From Rhodovastum atsumiense (GTDB taxonomy: Bacteria; Pseudomonadota; Alphaproteobacteria; Acetobacterales; Acetobacteraceae): DNA of 64,000 bases. Below, piece after piece: positions 1 through 7,876 of the stretch. A program made the translations under genes and the position numbers. The stretch's first letter is position 1. The number at the start of each line of letters is the position of its first letter. Location: contig NZ_OW485605.1 of assembly GCF_937425535.1 (NCBI RefSeq), forward strand, positions 1-64,000, given 5' to 3'. Under the pieces are notes generated by a model, which saw only the letters and a program-made list of their open reading frames with translations, was not told where the DNA came from and did not search any database.

Positions 1-31
1 TTCCCGGATTCTTGCCGTGCCACGGCAAGCC

Positions 32-430
32 CTACGCGGCGGACGGCAAGCCCTTGTCGGCTTCGGGCATCCGAGATTCTGCAGCCGCCTCGGAGAACCA
101 TCCGCACGCCGCCTCCCCAAACGACGCCGCAGTGGCCCAAGGATGCCCGTGGATCAGGTGCGCGGCCGCCGCAGCGGCGCAGGCGGCCATCTCCGCATGC
201 TTGCCGTCGGCGCTCGGGAGGCACCGCACGAGTGCGCCGGCCGCAGCGCATTCCGGCGCGCAGCCGTCTTTCACGGCGGCCAGTGCGGCGCGCGCTATGG
301 CGGCCGCGACGATCTCGGCATGCTGCCCGTCGCGCACGCCACCCAGGCGGTGCAGGGCACGGCCGCAGAGGCGCGCGATGGGGCCATGGACTCGCCAGGC
401 GACCTTACTCGCTTCCACCGTTGTCAACAT
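32..430 (-). CDS. Hypothetical Ala-rich protein
   Basis: A 132-residue protein of unknown function. I chose the ATG at 430 because GGGAGG lies 8 bases upstream; a longer start at 451 has no ribosome site. The protein is rich in Ala, Cys and His, with regularly spaced short helices and no signal peptide or membrane segment. The ATG sits inside a TTGTCAACA/TGTTGACAA motif that recurs at other operon boundaries of this element, so the gene may be controlled at its start. Overlapping plus-strand frames here lack ribosome sites and look like shadows. No family recognised. Confidence 0.55.
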   Translation of the reverse strand: MLTTVEASKVAWRVHGPIARLCGRALHRLGGVRDGQHAEIVAAAIARAALAAVKDGCAPECAAAGALVRCLPSADGKHAEMAACAAAAAAHLIHGHPWATAASFGEAACGWFSEAAAESRMPEADKGLPSAA

Positions 431-540
431 TTCTCGGCCTCCCGGCTGCAACTACGCAAAGCATGGGCCAAGGTGAGCCTAGGGCTCAAGGACGTCGGCG
501 CACGCCACGTGTCGTCAACAACTTTCCTGCGTCGGAATGC

Positions 541-577
541 TTGCCTTTCTTCCGTCGTGTCCCTCATCATTAGGGAC
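541..577 (+). promoter_or_regulatory. Promoter with palindromic operator GTCCCT-N7-AGGGAC
   Basis: A TTGCCT box (541-546) is followed 18 bases later by CATCAT (565-570). The 19-bp palindrome GTCCCTCATCATTAGGGAC covers 559-577 and so contains the presumed -10. The promoter at 25798-25833 has the same design: TTGCCT, 18-base spacing and a related palindrome over the -10. A CGTCAACA motif lies upstream in both. It should drive the 607-1299 and 1301-1600 genes and be repressed by a dimeric regulator. Confidence 0.6.
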
Positions 578-606
578 AGGGCAACCAAGCCCACTGGGAG
601 GCATCA

Positions 607-1299
607 ATGGACTTCGGTTACAGTATCTCGCAGAGCGCGGAGCGGGACCGCCTGCAAGTCACGTTCGCGGACCCCGCGTTTCTAGCTGTCATTGACTTGA
701 CGAAGGTCATGCGCGTCGGCTCGCGCCGTGATGCGGCCAACCTCGTCACGCACTACGTCTTCCCGCCAGAGGTCGAGCCGGCCGTGCGCGCGCACATCGC
801 GCAGAAGGAGGACGACATCATCAACGGCCCCGCGCGCCTGGCGGCGGCACGGGCTGAGGCTGACGCTCGCCGCGCGGCGGCCGACGAGAAGGCCAGCCGC
901 GCAAAGGCTGCCGCGGAGAAGCGGTTCGCCGCCAAGGTCGCGGCGGCGGACGCCGCGGGCGTCAAGATTGAGGTCTCCGCGACGACGCTGAGCATGCCGT
1001 GCTACGCAAAGGGGGCGCCAGAGCTGCTGCGGAGCGCCGGGGCGAAGTGGGACGCCGCCGCTCGCAAGTGGCGGTTCCCGGAATCCGCTTCCCCGGCCAT
1101 CCGCGAGCTCGTGCCGCAGCTCAAGGTCCTCGTCGTGCAGGCTCTGAATGGTGGGCCGTCCGGCGGCGGCGGCCGGCGGCGCAACAGCGGGATCGGCGCT
1201 CGCTGGGGGATGACGGACCGCGAAATCGTCGCCGAGATCGGCTACCTTCCGTCGTCCGAGGACGCGATGCAGAGCGCGTTCGGCGCGTCGGACTACTGA
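607..1299 (+). CDS. Hypothetical protein with a DUF5710-like segment
   Basis: 230 residues. The middle (about 70-115) is an Ala/Lys/Arg-rich predicted coiled coil. Residues about 130-160 carry a pattern of the type AGAKWDAAARKWRFP, resembling the short DUF5710 module; the SNF2 helicase at 56951 has two similar segments (AGMAWDRTYKVWW and AGLHWDRERKLWF). Such modules are common in plasmid and phage DNA-processing proteins, but the function is unproven. The ATG follows GGGAGG by 7 bases. It is the first gene of a two-gene operon behind the palindromic promoter at 541-577; the next gene starts just after its stop codon. Confidence 0.65.
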   Translation: MDFGYSISQSAERDRLQVTFADPAFLAVIDLTKVMRVGSRRDAANLVTHYVFPPEVEPAVRAHIAQKEDDIINGPARLAAARAEADARRAAADEKASRAKAAAEKRFAAKVAAADAAGVKIEVSATTLSMPCYAKGAPELLRSAGAKWDAAARKWRFPESASPAIRELVPQLKVLVVQALNGGPSGGGGRRRNSGIGARWGMTDREIVAEIGYLPSSEDAMQSAFGASDY

Positions 1300-1300
1300 C

Positions 1301-1600
1301 GTGACAGGGGAGCCATCCCTGCTGGCGCGCCTCGCCATCGTCGGCGAGGCGCTGCACGGCGCCGAGTGGCAGCGCGCCATCGCGCGCGACCTCGGTCCGC
1401 TTCACCCGGCGGGCCCCCGCCCACAGATCGACGACCGCCTCGTGCGGCGCTGGCTGGCTGGGGAAAGGCCGGTGCCCGCGTGGATCGGCGACGCCCTTCC
1501 CGCGCTCCTCGAGCGCGCCGTGAGGGAGCGCCAGCAACACATGGCGTCCCTCGAGCGCCTGCGCGCCAACCTCGCCCGCGCGACCGCCGGCGGCTCCTGA
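1301..1600 (+). CDS. Small HTH-like protein, paralogue of the 26330 gene
   Basis: 99 residues, GTG start one base after the upstream TGA. The core (about 18-70) reads like a compact helix-turn-helix with the pattern VRRWLAGERPVPAWI, the layout seen in many phage XRE-like proteins (turn, then recognition helix with RRW). It is clearly paralogous to the 91-residue protein at 26330-26605, which has VRMWVAGDRPVPAWV in the same place. Both are second genes of operons whose promoters share a palindromic operator, so they are the best candidates for repressors of those promoters. That assignment is inference. Confidence 0.65.
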   Translation: MTGEPSLLARLAIVGEALHGAEWQRAIARDLGPLHPAGPRPQIDDRLVRRWLAGERPVPAWIGDALPALLERAVRERQQHMASLERLRANLARATAGGS

Positions 1601-1686
1601 AGACGGCTTCGACGTCCATGCCGCCCGGTGCTGGCGGCGGTCCGGGGCGCGAAAACCGACGCCGTGCAATTACAGTGGCTTACCGT

Positions 1687-1846
1687 GTGCTGCACGGTAT
1701 TTTGCCGTGCATGTGCCGGGCTGTCGCCGTGCGCCCGAACGACACCCTTTGTGTTGCACGGCTGCGGAAAGGTGTTGCACGGACTTCGAAGAAGTGTTGC
1801 ACGGCGTCGAACTGGCGTTACCAGGCGGCGAAGAGGTGTTGCACGC
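1687..1846 (+). repeat. Phased direct repeats of GTGTTGCACGG
   Basis: Copies start at 1687 (GTGCTGCACGG), 1751, 1772, 1794 and 1836. Intervals are 64, 21, 22 and 42 bases, all close to multiples of 21, so the copies lie on one face of the helix; degenerate copies could fill the gaps near 1708, 1729 and 1815. The array fills the space between the HTH gene and the end of the recombinase gene. It could be arm-type sites for the recombinase, a second iteron origin, or a regulator array. Confidence 0.6.
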
Positions 1847-1847
1847 C

Positions 1848-2834
1848 TCAAATCATCCTATGGGCACCCTCGGGAAACTCACTGACAGCATCAGCGCTTT
1901 CGGCTGCAACGCATGCCCTGGACATCCCGGGGTGCCTCAGGCGCGCGTTGTCGCGCACGCTCGCCACCTCGTGGACAGCGGGCCGCGGCACGGCACAGCC
2001 GCCCGAGAACCTGATGCGGCGCCCATAGCGGGAGGTCGTCCGGGTTGCGGCATGGCCCAGGAGCGCTGCGATTTCCGTCCGCGTAGCGCCGCCCGCCCGA
2101 GCTGCGGTCGCTGTCTGGTGGCGCGCGGACACCAGCGTGTAGTGCCGTCGGCCTTGCCAGATCCGGCGGCATGCCTCACGCAGGGCTCCCGCGCAGGCGA
2201 GATGGTGGTCCTCGTACGTGCCGGAATCCGACCACCGCTTGGCGTTGCCGAGCATGCGGTGCACGGCGCCCATCGCTTCCTCCGGTAGCGGGGAGAGATC
2301 GAGGGTCCGCCAGTCGCCATTGCCGACGCCTTCCCGCCGCTTGGCATTCAGAACGTGCAAGGTTTTCCCTTCCAAGAAGGCGGAAGGCCATTCGCAGGGG
2401 CGCAGCCCGGTCGCGATGCCAGCCGCGAGCCAGTCGGCCGTCGCATGGGCATGCGAATGCCGGGAGAAGTGCATCAGGAACACGGTAAGCTTCTCGGCGT
2501 CCTGGGGCGGGATGGATCGCTCACGCAGGCTGGAATCCTGCCGCGGCGGACGCGGCATCCGCGGGTCGTACGGCTCGCGGAGGAGCGTCTCGGCCGTCAG
2601 CACCGCTGGATCATCCATCTGCGCCAGCAACCCGTACCTGACCGACTGCCGGTAGATGCGCCACGTGGCCTTGGACATGGTTGGCCGAAGGCCGACGAGC
2701 CATTCGGCGACCTTCACCGGATCTGGGGCGGCGTCGGCCGGAAGGCCCGCCTCACGTCTCCAGCGAGCGACGAGTGCGGTCGCGCGCTCAGCGTATGTGG
2801 CGAGCGTTGCGGCAGAGGGCGTCGAGGTGTTCAT
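1848..2834 (-). CDS. Tyrosine recombinase/integrase
   Basis: 328 residues. The N-terminal 100 residues resemble a core-binding (SAM-like) domain. The catalytic domain shows an Arg box (GLRPCEW, about residue 147), a box II variant (SARHQ in place of HxLRH, about 238), and LLGHAATRTTSRY (about 255-270) supplying the His and the nucleophilic Tyr. The order matches the phage integrase/XerC family, though box II is atypical and activity is uncertain. After the catalytic Tyr there is a long tail of about 55 residues, possibly an extension caused by local rearrangement. The gene ends 2 bases from the phased repeat array, which could contain its arm sites. A second recombinase lies at 47250. Confidence 0.75.
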   Translation of the reverse strand: MNTSTPSAATLATYAERATALVARWRREAGLPADAAPDPVKVAEWLVGLRPTMSKATWRIYRQSVRYGLLAQMDDPAVLTAETLLREPYDPRMPRPPRQDSSLRERSIPPQDAEKLTVFLMHFSRHSHAHATADWLAAGIATGLRPCEWPSAFLEGKTLHVLNAKRREGVGNGDWRTLDLSPLPEEAMGAVHRMLGNAKRWSDSGTYEDHHLACAGALREACRRIWQGRRHYTLVSARHQTATAARAGGATRTEIAALLGHAATRTTSRYGRRIRFSGGCAVPRPAVHEVASVRDNARLRHPGMSRACVAAESADAVSEFPEGAHRMI

Positions 2835-2942
2835 GCGGACCTCCGTCGGGAGCGTGGGCGCCCGTGATTCAAAGGTTCGCCGTCAACACGCAGACGTCCA
2901 GGAACGGCAGCCGGCGACCAGGATGATGGCCGCCGGCTCCAA

Positions 2943-2960
2943 TGTTGACAGTGTTGACAA
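2943..2960 (+). promoter_or_regulatory. Tandem TGTTGACA motifs
   Basis: Two direct copies of TGTTGACA (2943-2950 and 2952-2959) lie 9 bases apart between the recombinase gene and its upstream neighbour. Single copies of the motif in either orientation occur at 421, 9264, 9811, 24132, 32692 and 56816, always at operon edges. It may be a regulator site, or simply a -35-like TTGACA in a tandem promoter. Strand and target are not resolved. Confidence 0.35.
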
Positions 2961-3017
2961 TGGCGGCCTGCGCCCATGCGGCGGCGCCGACCGGAAGGAC
3001 GGAGATGCCTCGGAGCC

Positions 3018-3782
3018 TCAGAGGGGCACGATCTTTGGCTCGGCCCGCCACCACCCGGACGGGTGTCGATCCAGCGCGAGAAACCGGAAACTCCGTTCCC
3101 GCAGGAACGCAACCAAGCGGTCCTGGGTGCGAGAGGTAGACGCAACGAGGATCAGTCGTGGTGCCATCTTCCGCAGGCGGCGGTCCAGGTCGTCGCGGAT
3201 CTCTGGTAGGTCAAAGAGAGCATGCCACGTCCGGTCGCGCACCGCCTTGTTGATGGCGCACCTTGGCTTGGCCGTGCACGCAGCCAAGCTCGTTTGGTAT
3301 TGCACCGCGTTGACGACGGCGATCCTGAATCCACCCGCTACGCCGTCCGGAACATGCCGGGCGACCTTCTCCAGCAGCCCGGGAAGGCGGTTGAGAACGA
3401 CTCGGTTTACCTCCGTGTCGCGTAGTGGTCCGAGGGCCTCGCCCCTCCCGCGATCCGCGTACTCTGAGCGGTGCGGGGATTCGATGAGTAGGGCGTCGCA
3501 TTCTTGTAGGGCATTTCTTACGGAAACGAAGTCGCATGCGCACGCGTGTTCGGTCTTGCCGTCCCACTCGAAGCGCGGGGTGGGGTCGTCGTCCACCCGT
3601 CGGGTGGCGCAGAACTGCCAATCCGGCAATTGGAGGATGCCTGGTTCCGCAGTCAGTGTTGGGTCGAACCAGCTCCATTTCCGCAGGCGGAGTTGGTATC
3701 GGATTTCCTTGACGGTCGGGCTATCACCGCCCGGCGGTGGAGCAATCCGGGCGACGACCTCGCGCGCAGATAGTGGTGGCAT
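3018..3782 (-). CDS. Hypothetical protein with ESPHxxEY motif
   Basis: 254 residues from the ATG at 3782, which has GGGAGG 8 bases upstream; an earlier ATG at 3830 would overlap the preceding gene. The central segment has a hydrophobic strand followed by ESPHRSEY (about 110), then a region of Arg/Leu-rich helices and a strand IAVVNAVQYQ. An ESPH motif at the end of a strand is reminiscent of proteins distantly related to uracil-DNA glycosylases, but I do not see the rest of that family's signature. Function is unknown. It follows the 3815-4456 gene on the same strand and is probably cotranscribed with it. Confidence 0.6.
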   Translation of the reverse strand: MPPLSAREVVARIAPPPGGDSPTVKEIRYQLRLRKWSWFDPTLTAEPGILQLPDWQFCATRRVDDDPTPRFEWDGKTEHACACDFVSVRNALQECDALLIESPHRSEYADRGRGEALGPLRDTEVNRVVLNRLPGLLEKVARHVPDGVAGGFRIAVVNAVQYQTSLAACTAKPRCAINKAVRDRTWHALFDLPEIRDDLDRRLRKMAPRLILVASTSRTQDRLVAFLRERSFRFLALDRHPSGWWRAEPKIVPL

Positions 3783-3814
3783 GGGTGGCCTCCCGGCCCG
3801 GCCGCGTCGTACGC

Positions 3815-4456
3815 CTACTGTCCGAGGCACTCGGCCACGACATCCTCCCAGCGCGTGTAATCGAGCACTTCCTGCTGGATCAGCTGCACGATCCGGTGGC
3901 GATCCTGGCGCAGTCGCTTCGCTTCGTCGGCACGGTCGGTCCCGATCAAGTAGGAGCGCAGGAAGTCATCGAGCCCCTCGCCCGGCACGCCCGTGGTCCC
4001 GTTGATGACCAGGGAACAGATTGGCGGCAGGCAGACGCCCCAACGTTCGCCGATTTCCATGACTGCACGCCCAACGCGGCCGAGCGGGTGGCCGTACTTG
4101 GCCAGGGTGCCTGACGGCCCGCGCTCCGGGTGGCGCCTGGCCAGGATTCCGTCCAAATCCAGGTAGGTCATGGGTGCTTCCGCCTCCGCCAGCACGGGCA
4201 AGCTCTGCCGCGCCGTCACGGCCGCCCACAAATCACCCTTCAGCACCTCTGGCATGTCGCCGCTGGCGCGGCAGGAAGCGAGCAGGCCGGGGTTGCGCAC
4301 CAACTCTGCGAGCAGGCCCTGGACCACATATTCGGCCCACCGGGGCGGATCATCCATCGCGAGCGCGTTCGAGAGCGGCTTTCGAGGAATTTCGGCGAAC
4401 AAGGCGGCCTGGCGGACCGAAAGCCCGCTCCGCTCCAGGAGCAATCTGGGGTGCAT
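3815..4456 (-). CDS. Hypothetical protein with N-terminal HTH-like segment
   Basis: 213 residues. Residues about 12-35 (LSVRQAALFAEIPRKPLSNA) fit a helix-turn-helix. The rest is mixed alpha/beta and unrecognised, with a Cys-Leu-Pro-Pro-Ile-Cys stretch near residue 142 and a charged C-terminus. The ATG and its GGAG ribosome site are locked in a 20-bp inverted repeat with the end of the upstream gene (4454-4508). Translation is therefore likely to depend on ribosomes finishing the upstream gene, whose stop codon lies in the loop. Confidence 0.6.
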   Translation of the reverse strand: MHPRLLLERSGLSVRQAALFAEIPRKPLSNALAMDDPPRWAEYVVQGLLAELVRNPGLLASCRASGDMPEVLKGDLWAAVTARQSLPVLAEAEAPMTYLDLDGILARRHPERGPSGTLAKYGHPLGRVGRAVMEIGERWGVCLPPICSLVINGTTGVPGEGLDDFLRSYLIGTDRADEAKRLRQDRHRIVQLIQQEVLDYTRWEDVVAECLGQ

Positions 4457-4508
4457 CTATCGTGGCTCCATTCACAGCTATCAAGCAGGAATGGCGCCAC
4501 GATAGATG
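4454..4508 (-). promoter_or_regulatory. 20-bp inverted repeat occluding a start site
   Basis: Arms 4454-4473 and 4489-4508 match at 19 of 20 positions around a 15-base loop. In the minus-strand transcript the 3' arm contains GGAG and the ATG of the 3815-4456 gene, and the loop contains the TGA (4483-4481) of the upstream gene. A ribosome ending there would disrupt the 5' arm and free the start site. A dimeric operator or a terminator are alternatives, but no T-run follows. Confidence 0.6.
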
Positions 4509-5590
4509 GCGGGTATCTGGTTTGCAAGCTGAATGGTTTGACCTCGAAAGAGAAGCTGATCAGGTCGCTGCCGCCTCTCCATCCCGGCGGCGACGGGACG
4601 GTACGCGGCGAGCAGCTCGAGGACGGCTGGCTGCTCGACGCCGAGACGCACCGCGGCGTGACGGCTGGCGCGGCGGCCTTGCGGTCCGCCGAGCGGCGCG
4701 CGGTCACAGGGCGACTTTCGCGGGCGGCGTCGAGAGTCGCCCCTGGTGACCGCGCGCTCTCCCCTGGCTGCCTTGGTGGACGTGCGCGGCGATGCCGCGG
4801 GGGCGGCCAGTTCCGCCTTTGGCGGCGTGACGGCGACCGGGGCGGCCTTTCGCCCCGCCGGCGGCCGGGCCGTCGCCTGGGCGGCTGGCATCGCGGGCGG
4901 CGTCGGGAGAGGCAGGACGGCCCGGCGCCTGGCGGCTGCGCGCCCTTCCGCCTTCGTCGCCTTGGTGGACGTGGCGGCGTCCTTGCGCCTTGCAGGTGGC
5001 TTGGCGGTCGCCGGAACGGCCGTGCGCGCTGCCGCCGGCCGCATCGGCGCGGGCAGCGGCCGCCCATGCGCGGCGCACCAGCGCCTCACGGCCTGCCGCA
5101 GCGACGTTCGGTCAACCCCGAGCTGCTGCGCGGCCGCCCTCTGGCTTGTGCCGCCCGTCAGCAGCCTGTAGGCCGCCTCCGGGTCAACTGGCGCACGCGT
5201 CCGGCGCGGGAAAGGGCGCACGGCAGGTGGCATCGGGAGCCCCTGCTCGGCGCACCAGCGGACCGTAGCCGCCCTGAGCGTTGAATGCCGCACGCCGAGC
5301 GCCTTCGCCGCCCGCTTCTGCCCCATGCCGCCCATGAGCATCTCGTAGGCCGCCTTCCGGTCAAAGGTCCGCCTCGACGGACGGGGCGCGCTGCTCCCTC
5401 CCGTGGGCCGGAATGGTGAGGCAAGCCCGCTTTTCGTGATGTAAACCTTGATGCCGAGGCTGACCGCCGCGGGACTGACGCCGAACCGGGTGGCGATTTC
5501 CCTCCGCCTCATGCCGCCGGCCGCAAACTGGTAGGCTTCCGCGTGCCATGCGCCGTCGTGGGCAACCGCGTGGCTGTCGGTTCTGTTCAA
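4481..5590 (-). CDS. Multi-HTH DNA-binding protein
   Basis: 369 residues. At least three helix-turn-helix repeats follow one another: about 18-50 (MRRREIATRFGVSPAAVSLG), 75-110 (GQKRAAKALGVRHSTLRAA) and 135-168 (SQRAAAQQLGVDRTSLRQA). A Pro/Ala/Lys/Arg-rich linker of about 130 residues follows. The C-terminus carries GVEQPAVLELLAAYRPVA, shared with the protein at 7228-7611. The layout resembles the product of 53238-54101. These look like a family of DNA-binding proteins carried in several copies on this element; a regulatory or packaging role is possible but unshown. It is translationally coupled to the next gene through the hairpin at 4454-4508. Confidence 0.65.
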   Translation of the reverse strand: MNRTDSHAVAHDGAWHAEAYQFAAGGMRRREIATRFGVSPAAVSLGIKVYITKSGLASPFRPTGGSSAPRPSRRTFDRKAAYEMLMGGMGQKRAAKALGVRHSTLRAATVRWCAEQGLPMPPAVRPFPRRTRAPVDPEAAYRLLTGGTSQRAAAQQLGVDRTSLRQAVRRWCAAHGRPLPAPMRPAAARTAVPATAKPPARRKDAATSTKATKAEGRAAARRRAVLPLPTPPAMPAAQATARPPAGRKAAPVAVTPPKAELAAPAASPRTSTKAARGERAVTRGDSRRRPRKSPCDRAPLGGPQGRRASRHAAVRLGVEQPAVLELLAAYRPVAAGMERRQRPDQLLFRGQTIQLANQIPAIYRGAIPA

Positions 5591-5646
5591 GGCTTCCCTC
5601 CCTTGCCGAGCGGAACCCGGGCGGCACGAGGCCGCCCGGTTGTTGG

Positions 5647-7029
5647 TCAGGCGGCGATGCCAGATTGGGCCCGCCGGAGCCGGGCTTCGATGTCACCCCA
5701 GTAGTCCGGGGTGAGCTCGCAACCGAGCGCGCAGAAGCCCTCGAGCAGCGCGGCTTCCAGCGTCGTGCCGCTGCCCGCGAACGGATCCATGACGACCCCG
5801 CCGGGAGGGGTGACGAGGCGGCACAGATGGCGCATGAGAGTGAGCGGTTTCTGCGTGGGGTGCTTCCCCATGCGGTCGCGCGCGCAAGCTTTGGCACAGA
5901 AGTAGAAGCGCGAGGCCGTCCCCGTGTCGCCGCGGGGCGCCATGGACGCGTCGGACCTCCCCATCTTGCCGTAGACTCCGCCCGTGCGCGGAGACGCCGC
6001 ATTGGCGCTGGACCGCCCTTGCTGCCCCGGCCGCTCGCCGAACGCCGCATAGGCCGCCTCGACTTCCTCCGAGCCGTCATGAATGACGTTTCCAGGCCAG
6101 CGCCCGTTGTCGGTGACGGTCCGCTCGATGGTGGCGCGTTCCTTGTACGCCTCGGTGCCCTGGCCGTAGTTGCCGCCCCGGATGTCGGGGTAAGACACCG
6201 TGCGGGTCTTCCCGGTGCCCGTGCCTACCCGGCAGCCATCGATGTTGATGCCGCCCGTTCCCCACTGGAGCACCGTCTCGGCCACGGTACCGTCAAGGGG
6301 CTTCCGGGCTGCGATGATTGGCTCGTAGCAGGGCTTCAACGCTGAGCCCCACCCGGACCAACGGGCGGCCTCGGCGGTGGCGGGCGCCCCGTGTTTCACC
6401 CCGGAATGCCTCAGGCTCATCTTTTCGACGGCCTTGCTCACGTCAACGGACTTTGGGAAGCCTGTCGCATGCTTCCACGCCACCTCGGATCCCAGGCCAT
6501 CCTGATCGTTCAGGAGTTCGAGCAGGGCACCGCGCTGGTCGTCTGTCAGGCTGGCCCACAGCGGCCCGAACTTCGTCTCTGGCGAGTACTCGTAGCGGAT
6601 GCGGTCCCGGATCTCGAACCCGGCGTCCTCGATGGCGACGGCGAGCCGATGGACGGTGCGCGTGCCGCCGAAGCCGAGCAGATGACCACCCGGCTTGAGC
6701 AGACGCCGTACAAGGTCCCAGGTCTCGGCACGGAAAGCGACATCGCCTCCATCCCATGCCTTCCCCATAAAGCCTGTGCCAATCATTGATCGGCCCGCCG
6801 GACTACGGGTGTTGACACTGGCCAATCCCGTTCCGCCCCTCTTGCCAGCGGTCAAGTGGTACGGCGGATCGGTCACCACGGCGTCGATGGAGTTCTCGAA
6901 GCCCAAGTCGAGGAGCTGCCGCATGATCTGCAGGCAGTCCCCCCTGTAGTAAGCGCCATTGCCGATTTCGACAGGCGCGAAGGTCAGCTGCGCCGTCTCC
7001 GCTGGCGCGGTGTTGTCAAGGATTTCCAA
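5647..7029 (-). CDS. DNA methyltransferase, N4/N6 amino type
   Basis: 460 residues from a TTG at 7029 that has GGAGG 5 bases upstream. The frame stays open to an ATG at 7173, but that region lies against a terminator and has no ribosome site. Motif IV, DPPY, is at about 54-57 and the SAM-binding motif I, DPFAGSGTT, near 417. The catalytic motif before the FxGxG motif marks a beta-class adenine-N6 or cytosine-N4 methyltransferase of the phage/orphan kind. A target-recognition region of about 200 residues lies between them, with WGTGGINIDGCR. No restriction enzyme is adjacent, so it probably protects or marks the element's DNA. Confidence 0.85.
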   Translation of the reverse strand: MEILDNTAPAETAQLTFAPVEIGNGAYYRGDCLQIMRQLLDLGFENSIDAVVTDPPYHLTAGKRGGTGLASVNTRSPAGRSMIGTGFMGKAWDGGDVAFRAETWDLVRRLLKPGGHLLGFGGTRTVHRLAVAIEDAGFEIRDRIRYEYSPETKFGPLWASLTDDQRGALLELLNDQDGLGSEVAWKHATGFPKSVDVSKAVEKMSLRHSGVKHGAPATAEAARWSGWGSALKPCYEPIIAARKPLDGTVAETVLQWGTGGINIDGCRVGTGTGKTRTVSYPDIRGGNYGQGTEAYKERATIERTVTDNGRWPGNVIHDGSEEVEAAYAAFGERPGQQGRSSANAASPRTGGVYGKMGRSDASMAPRGDTGTASRFYFCAKACARDRMGKHPTQKPLTLMRHLCRLVTPPGGVVMDPFAGSGTTLEAALLEGFCALGCELTPDYWGDIEARLRRAQSGIAA

Positions 7030-7179
7030 GGGAACCTCCGCAACGGAGGTTGGCAACCGGAGGGCGCCGGCGATGGCCGGGATGCCCTCAAAACAAACGC
7101 GCGGGCACCGAACAGGTGCGCCACCATGATGTTCGGCAACGGACCCTGCCGATGCAAGAGCATCCCGGGGCAAAATGAA

Positions 7180-7207
7180 GGCCGGGCATCCTCGCGGGTG
7201 CCCGGCC
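7180..7207 (-). terminator. Hairpin terminator
   Basis: GGCCGGGCA (7180-7188) pairs with TGCCCGGCC (7199-7207). On the minus strand TTCATTTT follows, so it probably ends transcription after the 7228-7611 gene, just before the methyltransferase gene. Confidence 0.65.
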
Positions 7208-7227
7208 CTGTTCCGCGGCGGCTGCGT

Positions 7228-7611
7228 TCAGGTCGCCGACGCCTTGGCGATGGCGCGCGCCGCAGCCCTTCGGTGGGCCTCAGCGACCGGGCGGTATGCC
7301 GCGAGAAGCTCGAAGACCTCGGGAAGCGAGACGCCCATCCTCCTGGCGGCGGCCTGGATGCTCAGGCCACGCCAGTGCACGAAGTCCCATGCCGTCGCCG
7401 GGGTAGCTTCGATCTTCGTGGCCGGCGTGACGGGCGCAGCCGCCTTTGAAGCGCGCAGCCCGAGCGTGGCGCGGTCGCGGATGACCGCTTCGTATCGGAT
7501 GCCGAGGGTCGTCGCGATATCCGCCGGCGCCATGCCCTCCTCGGTCATCCGCAGGACGTCGGCGCGGCGCCTGGCTATCGCCGAGCCCCTCGGCAGGCTG
7601 TCGTCAGGCAT
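7228..7611 (-). CDS. Small HTH protein
   Basis: 127 residues. Start at 7611 (ATGCCTGA overlap with the upstream stop, GGAGG 6 bases before). Residues about 14-45 form a helix-turn-helix (MAPADIATTLGIRYEAVIRD). The second half (about 72-115) holds another, ending in GVSLPEVFELLAAYRPVA, a sequence shared with the C-terminus of the 4481-5590 protein. It is the last gene of a four-gene overlapping operon (8811 to 7228) ended by the hairpin at 7180-7207. Likely DNA-binding; target unknown. Confidence 0.65.
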   Translation of the reverse strand: MPDDSLPRGSAIARRRADVLRMTEEGMAPADIATTLGIRYEAVIRDRATLGLRASKAAAPVTPATKIEATPATAWDFVHWRGLSIQAAARRMGVSLPEVFELLAAYRPVAEAHRRAAARAIAKASAT

Positions 7612-7876
7612 GGATGGCCTCCATCTCTTCATGGGCGGCGATCAGCGCGCGCCGCCAGTTCCAGCTCTCCGATGTCGCCCGGCGCACGGGGGCGTCGACG
7701 ATGAAACGGTGGCCCATGTGCCAGCCGCCACAGAACGAGCAATGATACACCTGATGCGCATCGAACGCCCGCTCGTGCCGCAGCCGCTTGTGCGCCTCGG
7801 CCGCCCGCGTCTTCGAGGGGAAGCGGACCTTCCCCTCGCAGGACCGCTCCAGCGTGAACCGCCGCCGTTCAGACAT
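7604..7876 (-). CDS. Small zinc-finger-like protein
   Basis: 90 residues, ATG overlapping the upstream stop as ATGTCTGA. Residues about 45-57 read CSFCGGWHMGHRF, a CxxC plus HxxxH arrangement that may bind zinc, as in small phage proteins with a CxxCGxWHxGH motif. The N-terminus is basic (SERRRF, KVRFPSKTRAAEAHKRLRH), consistent with nucleic-acid binding. It sits inside the overlapping 8811-7228 operon. Confidence 0.7.
   Translation of the reverse strand: MSERRRFTLERSCEGKVRFPSKTRAAEAHKRLRHERAFDAHQVYHCSFCGGWHMGHRFIVDAPVRRATSESWNWRRALIAAHEEMEAIHA

Noticed and set aside
17-685. 222-codon plus-strand frame at the left end
   Set aside because: No ribosome site, Arg/Pro/Ser-rich translation; the minus-strand gene 32-430 has a good ribosome site.
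1687-1846. Possible CRISPR array in the GTGTTGCACGG repeats
   Set aside because: Repeats are only about 11 bp and spacing is 21, 22, 42 and 64 bases; no spacer of constant length.
4481-5590. Transposase because of HTH repeats
   Set aside because: No DDE or other catalytic domain and no terminal inverted repeats; only HTH repeats and linker.
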